Positions 27,523-35,217 of a stretch of DNA of 35,217 bases are shown here, in pieces. The notes beneath the pieces are model-generated. The model had not been told where the DNA came from and did not search any database. It saw nothing but the letters and a program-made list of their open reading frames with translations. Location of the stretch: NCBI GenBank assembly GCA_903883945.1, contig CAISCV010000204.1, positions 1 to 35,217 on the forward strand, read 5' to 3'. Made by a program: the position numbers and the translations under genes. This DNA is from an uncultured Chitinophagaceae bacterium. GTDB lineage: Bacteria; Bacteroidota; Bacteroidia; Chitinophagales; Chitinophagaceae. Each line of letters opens with the position of its first letter. The stretch's first letter is position 1.

Positions 27523-28344
27523 TTAATGTTGTGGTTTATAATACTTAGCAACAGTTTCATCCATTACACTTTGTAGTTGTGCAATTCTATTTGCGTCACT
27601 TGGATGGGTACTTGCAAATTCTGGCGGCTTTTGTCCACCTGCCATTTGCTCCATTCTGTGCCAGAAATTGATAGCTTCATGCGGATCATAACCAGCAAGC
27701 GCCGTAAACACCAACCCATATTTATCAGCCTCGTATTCATTTTGACGACTAAACGGAAGCATGATACCATATTGTGAACCCAAGCCGTAGGCCGACCCAT
27801 ACAATGCCTGTGTTTCTTTGGGTTTATTCGCAATAGCCATAGACAATGCCTGACCACCCAACTGTTGTAGTAGTGCCTGACTCATCCGTTCCTTACCATG
27901 TTTTGCCAATGCGTGTGTTACTTCATGCCCGATCACTACCGCCAAGGCTGCCTCATTTTGGGTAATAGGAAGGATGCCTGTATACACAACTATTTTTCCA
28001 CCGGGCATACACCATGCATTGGCTTCATTACTTACAACCGTATTTATTTCCCAGGAATAATCGCTCAGTTCATCTGTTCTGCCAAGGTCTGCATAGTATT
28101 TTTGTACCGCCGCTATGATGCGTTTACTCACTTTGGTTACTACAGCCGCATCCTTACTACTACTATTGGGGCTAATTACTTTATTGGTACTCAGAAACTG
28201 CTTGTACTGGCTTGCCGATGTAGTGATGACTTCTTGATCGGAAACTAAGCTTAACTCACTTCTGTGGGTGAGGGTATTGGTGGTGCATCCGGTGATACTA
28301 AGGGCGAAAACGATACAAGAAACAACGAAAGAATATTTTTTCAT
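27523..28344 (-). CDS. M48 family metallopeptidase, lipoprotein
   Basis: Lipobox-like CIVFALSITGC; VVIGHEVTHALAKHGKERMS (HExxH); NEYEADKYG. Confidence 0.92.
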   Translation of the reverse strand: MKKYSFVVSCIVFALSITGCTTNTLTHRSELSLVSDQEVITTSASQYKQFLSTNKVISPNSSSKDAAVVTKVSKRIIAAVQKYYADLGRTDELSDYSWEINTVVSNEANAWCMPGGKIVVYTGILPITQNEAALAVVIGHEVTHALAKHGKERMSQALLQQLGGQALSMAIANKPKETQALYGSAYGLGSQYGIMLPFSRQNEYEADKYGLVFTALAGYDPHEAINFWHRMEQMAGGQKPPEFASTHPSDANRIAQLQSVMDETVAKYYKPQH

Positions 28345-28580
28345 GGTGCGTGACTAAATGATAGATTGTTTGCGACAAAAATAAAGACTTGTGATTATGT
28401 AATAAGCAGAAGATGTTTTTTAATTGAACCCTTATTTAACGATTGCCCTACCAAAAAGTACAAAAAAAGCATCTTAGCTTAGTGAAAATGAATGAGAGTT
28501 GGTGTTTTTAATGTGTAATTTTTACATATTATAAGCCTAAAGCAATAAGTTTGCAACAAGATTTTCAAAATATACACATT

Positions 28581-30929
28581 ATGAAACGATTACTTGTTGT
28601 TATCATTGCCTTTTTAATCACTACTAAATCTATCTGTCAGATGAACCGTATCAGCGAACAGGCCGGTAATGTACTCAAGGAAACGATTGTTGATGGGGGT
28701 ATAGATTTAAAGCTTTCCAATGGCTATGCACGCATCACTGCCTACAATGCAACGACCATTCGTATCCGTGTTGGTAAGAATCCCTTTACTACAGACCATT
28801 CTTTTGCAGTCGATAACCTCAACGCTACAGGTAAGTTACAAACACTACAATCGGAAGAAACAGATAAGGTTTATCAGACAGATTCATTAGTGGTGAAAGT
28901 TGCCACGCATCCCTTCAGGGTAAGTATTTACAACCATAACAACCAATTACTCTGTGCCGATGAAGCAACTTTGGGAGTAAGCTGGTATGGCGACAAGGTA
29001 AGTTGCTACAAACAATTACACCGTGATGAGAAATTTATTGGGTTAGGCGAAAAGACGGGCGACATCAACCGCAGGGGAAACTTCTACCAGAACTGGAATA
29101 CAGATGCGCCTGCCTACAGTAATAGTGCCGACCCCCTCTATGCAACCATACCTTTCTTTATTGGGGTACATGATAGTCTTACCTATGGGATATTCTTTGA
29201 CAATAGCAATAAGTCGTACTTTAACTTTGGGGGTGGAGCCGATGAAGAACTGTTTCATTTTGGAGCGGATGATGGCGAGATGAACTATTATTTCTTTGGC
29301 GGAAATACCGTTGCTAGTATCATCAAAGACTATACAAATCTCACAGGACGTACACCTATGCCTCCCCTATGGAGTTTGGGTTTTCAGCAATCAAGATGGG
29401 GGTATGACAACCAGGAACAACTATTAACCATCGCCAAGACTTTCCGTGAAAAGAAGCTGCCTGCCGATGTAATTGTGAGCGACATCAATTACATGGACAA
29501 CTATAAAGTCTTCACCTGGAGTAGCAAATATCCCGATGTAAAGGGAATGTTGGGGCAGATGAAGGGGATGGGCTTTGATATGGTTACGATCATCGATCCG
29601 GGCATTAAAGTAGAAAAAGGATACAAGGCATATGAAGACGGATTGGCTGGTAATCACTTTGCTAAGTATCCGGGTGGTAGGCCTTATATTGGTCACGTAT
29701 GGCCGGGTCGTTGTCACTTTCCAGATTTCACCAAAGAAGAAACAAGAAAGTGGTGGGGAACCAATTTTAAGCAACCCTATATAGACAATGGTGTAAAGGG
29801 TTTTTGGAATGACATGAATGAACCCGCCGCTTGGGGGCGTGAGTTTCCAAATCTGATTGAGTTTGGAGAAGGTAAAGACAAGCAAACCCTCTATAGTGTA
29901 AAGAATGCTTACGGTTTGTTGATGGCACGCGCCACTTATGAAGGTACAAAGCTCGGCTTGAATGGACAGCGTCCCTTTGTGTTGACTAGGGCTTCTTATT
30001 CGGGCATTCAAAAGTATGCTGCCCAATGGACAGGCGACAATGTAAGCAGCGATGAACACATGCTATTGGGTTTCCGACTATTAAATAGTATGGGCTTGAG
30101 TGGTATTCCTTATGTGGGTATGGATATTGGTGGTTTTATGGGCAACCCATCACCCGAATTGTTCATCCGTTGGTTGAGTTTGGGCGTTTATAGTCCGTTG
30201 TTCAGGAACCATACTTGCATCGACTACAATTATCGGGAACCATGGTTATTTGGCGAGGCAAATACGGTTAAAATCAGGGCTATCTTAGAGCAACGCTACC
30301 GGTTGTTGCCGCATTTATATAGTGCGTTCTACCAAGCCCATCAAACAGGGATGCCCATCAACAGAATGTTGCCGATAGACTATACTTTCGATGACAAGGC
30401 GTATAGCAATAAATACCAGAACCAATATATTTTTGGTAATGGTCTGTTGGTTTGTCCTGTTGCATCCACTCAAAACAGTACGGAGGTCTATCTCCCTGGA
30501 AAAAGTAACTGGTACCGCTTTAGTACCGATAAAATCTATGCCGGAGGCAGTAATTACTTCGTAGAAAGTCCTTTGGAAGATGTGCCTGTGTTTGTAAAGG
30601 GAGGCAGTATCATCCCTATGCAATCCACTGTTCAGCATACAAAAGAAAAGGGCGATGGCATCTTATACCTCCATATCTATAAAGGAAAAGAAACAAATGT
30701 GTATACCTATTACGAAGATGATGGTAATACTTACGACTACGAAAAGGGAACGTATTACAAAAGGGATATCGTGTACAATTCACCGGCAACGCTCACCCTT
30801 AAAGCAAAGGAAGGAAGTTACAACAGTAAGTTTAAAAAGGTGAAAGTTGTGTTGCACGGATTTGATAATAATTCTTCCACTGAGTACGATTTAACCGATG
30901 GTGATATGACGATTAAGTTACATGATTGA
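28581..30929 (+). CDS. Glycoside hydrolase family 31 (alpha-glucosidase type)
   Basis: Signal peptide from ATG 28581; GFQQSRWGYDNQEQL, DVIVSDINYMDNYKVFTW, GFWNDMNEPAAW, SYSGIQKYAAQWTGDN. Confidence 0.93.
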   Translation: MKRLLVVIIAFLITTKSICQMNRISEQAGNVLKETIVDGGIDLKLSNGYARITAYNATTIRIRVGKNPFTTDHSFAVDNLNATGKLQTLQSEETDKVYQTDSLVVKVATHPFRVSIYNHNNQLLCADEATLGVSWYGDKVSCYKQLHRDEKFIGLGEKTGDINRRGNFYQNWNTDAPAYSNSADPLYATIPFFIGVHDSLTYGIFFDNSNKSYFNFGGGADEELFHFGADDGEMNYYFFGGNTVASIIKDYTNLTGRTPMPPLWSLGFQQSRWGYDNQEQLLTIAKTFREKKLPADVIVSDINYMDNYKVFTWSSKYPDVKGMLGQMKGMGFDMVTIIDPGIKVEKGYKAYEDGLAGNHFAKYPGGRPYIGHVWPGRCHFPDFTKEETRKWWGTNFKQPYIDNGVKGFWNDMNEPAAWGREFPNLIEFGEGKDKQTLYSVKNAYGLLMARATYEGTKLGLNGQRPFVLTRASYSGIQKYAAQWTGDNVSSDEHMLLGFRLLNSMGLSGIPYVGMDIGGFMGNPSPELFIRWLSLGVYSPLFRNHTCIDYNYREPWLFGEANTVKIRAILEQRYRLLPHLYSAFYQAHQTGMPINRMLPIDYTFDDKAYSNKYQNQYIFGNGLLVCPVASTQNSTEVYLPGKSNWYRFSTDKIYAGGSNYFVESPLEDVPVFVKGGSIIPMQSTVQHTKEKGDGILYLHIYKGKETNVYTYYEDDGNTYDYEKGTYYKRDIVYNSPATLTLKAKEGSYNSKFKKVKVVLHGFDNNSSTEYDLTDGDMTIKLHD

Positions 30930-31045
30930 ATAAATAATGGAATCCAGTAAAGGATTCATCCATTAGAAATACGGTTATTTGGAGATATCAATAAATAAAC
31001 CAATAAACGCATCGAAGTCTTATAAGTTATAGATTTGTTTTTCTG

Positions 31046-31867
31046 ATGAAACAAGTATTGCAGTATAAATCGTCACAAATAGCCTACTATTCTTATGGTA
31101 ATGGCAAAGAGATGGTGTTCTGCTTTCATGGTTATGGACTTACAGGTGAGAGCTTTGCCGTATTACAACCTGTTCTTGAAGCAGATTATACACTTATCTG
31201 CATAGATTTACCTTTTCATGGAGCTACTAATTGGCAAGAAGGACTTAATTTTTCTAGTGATGATCTTTGGGAAATACTACTTAAAATTAATCCATCACCC
31301 AATACCCCTTTCAGCCTGATGGGCTACAGTATGGGCGGAAGAATTGGCTTGCAGTTACTGCAAAATCATCCCAAACAAATAAAGCAACTGGCATTGATTG
31401 CACCCGACGGACTCAAGTTTAACTGGTGGCAAGAGGCGGCAACGCATACTGTTATGGGCAATAAACTTTTTAGCTACACAATGCGACATCCACAATGGTT
31501 GTTTGCACTAATAAAAGTTGCTAGTTCCCTCAGACTTATAAACAAATCCATTGAAGTCTTTACGCTTTTGTACATAAGTGAAGAACAGGAGCGACACTTG
31601 TTGTACAAAAGATGGTGTGCCATGAAGGACTACACACCAAGTTTGAAAGTATTACGCAAGTTGATTAATCTCTACAAAATACCTGTAAACCTGTTGTTTG
31701 GGGCGTATGATAAAGTAATTACTACCAAGCAGGGTGATGCATTCAAAAAGAAGGAGCCACTTATTACTGTGACGGAACTAAAATGCGGGCACCAGATAAT
31801 AAAGGAAAAGTATGCAGCGGAAGTAGCTTTGTTACTAAGAAAAAGCTTAAATAATAATGGTAACTAA
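31046..31867 (+). CDS. Alpha/beta hydrolase
   Basis: CFHGYGLTGESF, LMGYSMGGRIGLQLL (GxSxG), terminal GHQII. Confidence 0.88.
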   Translation: MKQVLQYKSSQIAYYSYGNGKEMVFCFHGYGLTGESFAVLQPVLEADYTLICIDLPFHGATNWQEGLNFSSDDLWEILLKINPSPNTPFSLMGYSMGGRIGLQLLQNHPKQIKQLALIAPDGLKFNWWQEAATHTVMGNKLFSYTMRHPQWLFALIKVASSLRLINKSIEVFTLLYISEEQERHLLYKRWCAMKDYTPSLKVLRKLINLYKIPVNLLFGAYDKVITTKQGDAFKKKEPLITVTELKCGHQIIKEKYAAEVALLLRKSLNNNGN

Positions 31868-32031
31868 AACCTGTTATAGTTCTGTACTCATTTTGCTTTA
31901 TGATTGTAATGATATCTTACTCGGTAAAGTTGTTTGGTGATGACGAAAGAAACACTTTCTTTTGCATTGCATTTTAAATCATAAAGTAACGTTAGCAAAT
32001 AAACTCTATCAATTAATAATAGACCCCCATC

Positions 32032-32829
32032 ATGACAACAGTTCAATCAGTAATTCTCTCCATCGTAGAAGGACTCACCGAGTTCTTACCCGTTTCTTCC
32101 ACCGCTCACATGAAGATTACCAACCCGTTGATTGGTGTTTCGATAGACTCCTTCGAAGAGATGTTTGAAGTAGTGATACAACTTGCAGCTATCCTGAGCG
32201 TGGTAACTGTTTATTGGAAAAAGTTCCTCAATTTTAAGTCCCCAACCTTTTACATCAAACTAATTCTTGCACTAATCCCAGCTATCATCTTTGGGGCATT
32301 ACTAAAAAAACACATCGATTCGGCATTGAGTAACCTCACCTTTATTGCTTGTGTAATGATTGGGGGTGGTATCCTGTTATTATTCGTAGATAAATTATTT
32401 ACAAAAAATGAAATAACGGACGAAGGGGAAATTTCTTATACAAAGGCATTGACCATCGGCTGTTTTCAGGTATTATCCATTCTGTTGCCGGGTCTTAGTA
32501 GAAGTGCTGCAACCATAGTGGGTGGTATGAGCCAGAAATTGACCAGAAGTGTTGCCGCCGAATTCTCTTTCTTTTTAGCGGTACCTACCATGTTTGCCGC
32601 TTCGGTAAAAGCCCTTTGGGACTTGCATAAAGAACACCCAGCTGTTTTAACGGATACTTCCAACCTTGGCACACTAGCTATAGGATCTGTAATAGCCTAC
32701 GTCATTGCCTTATTATCCATTAAGTTTTTCATTGGTTACCTTCAAAAACATGGCTTCAAAGTATTTGGTATCTACCGTATTATATTAGGAAGTATTGTTT
32801 TATTGCTTATCTATAAAGGAATGATTTAG
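32032..32829 (+). CDS. uppP: Undecaprenyl-diphosphate phosphatase
   Basis: SIVEGLTEFLPVSSTAHM and LLPGLSRSAATIVGGM signature motifs. Confidence 0.94.
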   Translation: MTTVQSVILSIVEGLTEFLPVSSTAHMKITNPLIGVSIDSFEEMFEVVIQLAAILSVVTVYWKKFLNFKSPTFYIKLILALIPAIIFGALLKKHIDSALSNLTFIACVMIGGGILLLFVDKLFTKNEITDEGEISYTKALTIGCFQVLSILLPGLSRSAATIVGGMSQKLTRSVAAEFSFFLAVPTMFAASVKALWDLHKEHPAVLTDTSNLGTLAIGSVIAYVIALLSIKFFIGYLQKHGFKVFGIYRIILGSIVLLLIYKGMI

Positions 32830-33110
32830 GGTTAATGGTTAATGAAACCTTCCTTTCTTCCTTGAACCAAATCAATATATTGTTGGGGCGTTTTTTGATT
32901 GTGTGAGCAATAGAAGTGGTTATAGCTTTTGTTTCTTTGGGCAAACGATAGGAACATAAACAAGGTGGAATAAATAAAAATTAATTTCACGAAGGCTATG
33001 AACGAAGTTCAATTAAACCCGAATAAATGTAACCTCAAAAGAGAAATATGAAGTGCGTGATTTGTATAAAAGTCACATGTCACACTTCACAATATGTAGG
33101 AATTTGCTTG

Positions 33111-35217
33111 CTACGAAAAGAGATGATACACCAACCAACTCATAGAATAAGCCAATAATGTCATATAGACGAATTGTATGGCAGGCCATTTCCAGCTTTT
33201 GGTTTCTCGCTTTACCACTGCCAACGTACTCATACACTGCATGGCTAATACATAAAAGACCATCAGCGAAAGGGCAGCGGGTAGGGTATATACTTTGCTG
33301 CCATCGGGGTGACGGGCAGCCTGTAGTTTCTCACGTAATGAAGAATTATTTTCCTCTTCTACACTATAAAGCGTGGCCATTGTACCTACGAATACTTCCC
33401 TTGCAGCAAAAGAAGTAATGAGGGCAATGCCAATTTTCCAATCATATCCCAATGGTTTGATTGCAGGTTCAATCGCTTTTCCTAAGATGCCCGCATAAGA
33501 ATTTTGTAGCTTCTCAGATGAGAACTGTCTGTTTAGTTCATTCTTCTGTTCGGGGTGTTGTTGAACGGCTATGGTGTAATTTTCTTTGAGATTCGCTATT
33601 CTATTGCCTGGTCCAAAAGAACTGAGAAACCATAACAAGAGACTGATGGTGATGATGATCCGACCCGCATCGTGTATGAATATCTTTGCCTTCTCGACCA
33701 TCGTAATACCTGCATTCTTCCAACGTGGGCTACGGTAAACGGGTAATTCGAGAATAAAAAAGCTCTTCTCTTTGATATGAATAAACCATTTGGCTACAAA
33801 GCTGACTACCAATGCCATCACTGTTCCTAACAGATATAACCCCATCATCACCAACCCTTGTAGACTGAGGAAACCAAAGTAATATTTGTTGTCGATGACC
33901 AGCGAAATGAGGATGGTATAGACCGGAAGCCGCGCACTACAACTCATGAGTGGGGTGATGAGGATGGTGAGTAGCCGTTCTTTTTTATTTTCGATATTGC
34001 GGGTACTCATGATGGCAGGAACGGCGCAGGCAAAACCACTAATCATAGGCATAACACTCTTGCCGTTGAGTCCTACTTTGCGCATGAGTTTATCGGTCAG
34101 AAAACTGATGCGCGCCATATATCCGGTGTCTTCCAAGAGGGTAATCAATCCAAATAAAATCATTATCTGGGGAATGAAAACCATGATGCCACTTAGTCCG
34201 GCCACCAGACCATTCACCAACAAATCGCTCCACCAAGCTGCTGGTAATTGATTGTTGAGGTATGTGGCTAATTGTTGAAAGACCCATTCGATGCCGTCCA
34301 TAGGAAACTGTGCGAGCCAGAATATACTTTGGAATAAGAGGAACAAAACGCCGATAAGAATCAGGTACCCCCATGTGCGGTGAAGTAATATGTTGTCCAG
34401 TTTTTCCGTAAACAGTTTCTTCTCCAAAGGGTCAGGCTCTACTACATTTTGCCCCATCGTTGTTTTGATGCGCTGGTAACGCTGCATAATTTCTTCGGCC
34501 TGTGTCTTGGTTGGATTGAAATTATTATCAATTTCAATCTGTTCAATCGCTTCCTGTTGTTGGTTGGACAATGGGAAGTTTTCGTGATTGATGAGGTAAT
34601 GAATAGCGGCATATTCGCTCAAATGCGGAAATAGCTTTTGAACCTCACTAATGGCAACTGGGGCAAGTTTTTCTGCATCAATGAAGTTGCGTTGAAATTT
34701 CTTTTTGGATATATTAGTTGCCCTTGCCAACACCTTTTTCAGCTCGGAAAGTCCTTTATTCTTTCTAGGATTCACCAAAACAACCGGAACGCCTAAGTCT
34801 GTTGCCAATCCATTTACATCTATCTTGATTCCCTTCTTTTCTGCCAGATCATTCATGGTCAAAGCCAATACTACCGGAATCTTGAGGTCTAGTATCTGAC
34901 TACAAAAGAGAAGATTACGTTTGAGGTTGCTGGCATCAGCAACTAGTAAAACCATATCCGGTTTTACTTCTTCGGTGTCGGCATTCATCAACACTTTGTA
35001 CGCCACCCATTCATCGGCACGACGTGGATAGAGGCTATAGGTACCGGGCAAATCAATCAGTTCTGCTTTGGTTTCTTCATCCAGATCTATAAAACCTGTT
35101 TTCTTATCGACGGTTACCCCCGGAAAATTACCTACCTGTTGGTTAAGACCCGTTAATGCATTAAACAGCGACGTTTTGCCACTGTTTGGGTTGCCTACCA
35201 ATGCGATATGTATGGGA
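33111..35217 (-). CDS. feoB: Ferrous iron transport protein B (5' end beyond window)
   Basis: G-domain VGNPNSGKTSLFNALTG, DLPGTYSL; FeoB core FACAVPAIMSTRNIENKKERLLTILITPLMSCSARLPVY. The frame stays open to the window end (PIHIALVGNPNSGKT). Confidence 0.96.
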   Translation of the reverse strand, partial: PIHIALVGNPNSGKTSLFNALTGLNQQVGNFPGVTVDKKTGFIDLDEETKAELIDLPGTYSLYPRRADEWVAYKVLMNADTEEVKPDMVLLVADASNLKRNLLFCSQILDLKIPVVLALTMNDLAEKKGIKIDVNGLATDLGVPVVLVNPRKNKGLSELKKVLARATNISKKKFQRNFIDAEKLAPVAISEVQKLFPHLSEYAAIHYLINHENFPLSNQQQEAIEQIEIDNNFNPTKTQAEEIMQRYQRIKTTMGQNVVEPDPLEKKLFTEKLDNILLHRTWGYLILIGVLFLLFQSIFWLAQFPMDGIEWVFQQLATYLNNQLPAAWWSDLLVNGLVAGLSGIMVFIPQIMILFGLITLLEDTGYMARISFLTDKLMRKVGLNGKSVMPMISGFACAVPAIMSTRNIENKKERLLTILITPLMSCSARLPVYTILISLVIDNKYYFGFLSLQGLVMMGLYLLGTVMALVVSFVAKWFIHIKEKSFFILELPVYRSPRWKNAGITMVEKAKIFIHDAGRIIITISLLLWFLSSFGPGNRIANLKENYTIAVQQHPEQKNELNRQFSSEKLQNSYAGILGKAIEPAIKPLGYDWKIGIALITSFAAREVFVGTMATLYSVEEENNSSLREKLQAARHPDGSKVYTLPAALSLMVFYVLAMQCMSTLAVVKRETKSWKWPAIQFVYMTLLAYSMSWLVYHLFS

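Noticed and set aside
29424-30059. 211-aa minus-strand ORF
   Set aside because: Antisense to the GH31 gene; shadow ORF.
28345-33110. Hidden systems in the GH31, hydrolase and uppP region
   Set aside because: Ordinary gene spacing, well-known families, and no unusual repeat or structure seen in the intergenic DNA.

Overview
AT-rich Bacteroidetes-type DNA, probably Chitinophagaceae-like (lineage inferred from gene content and one TAnnTTTG-type promoter; not searched). Positions 1 to ~20.75 kb look like the right part of an integrative element. A tyrosine integrase, an excisionase-like HTH protein and a VirE_N/DUF3987 replication-type protein lie next to a displaced, degenerate 3' tRNA-Met(CAT) fragment at ~20.69-20.75 kb. 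The cargo is a dense, partly decayed defence island: a TOTE-type primase/helicase gene with two in-frame TAA codons, an AbiEi/AbiEii-like toxin-antitoxin pair, a long prokaryotic Argonaute, a deaminase fused to a RecG-like ATPase domain, an HNH endonuclease, and the gutted remains of a SNF2 helicase / DNA methyltransferase / ResIII restriction locus. Between the Argonaute and deaminase genes is a periodic array of inverted 9-mers (TGTCGCAAT/ATTGCGACA) with alternating 16-nt and 29-nt gaps; this is the best candidate for something undescribed. Right of the tRNA fragment are a stand-alone helicase-associated-domain repeat protein flanked by two copies of a ~155-bp fold-back element, a strict 21-bp-period tandem array, and a 105-bp-period tandem array. 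After these come ordinary chromosomal genes: pruA, an M48 protease, GH31, an alpha/beta hydrolase, uppP and feoB (5' end outside the window). All calls come from reading the sequence and the supplied ORFs; no database search was run.
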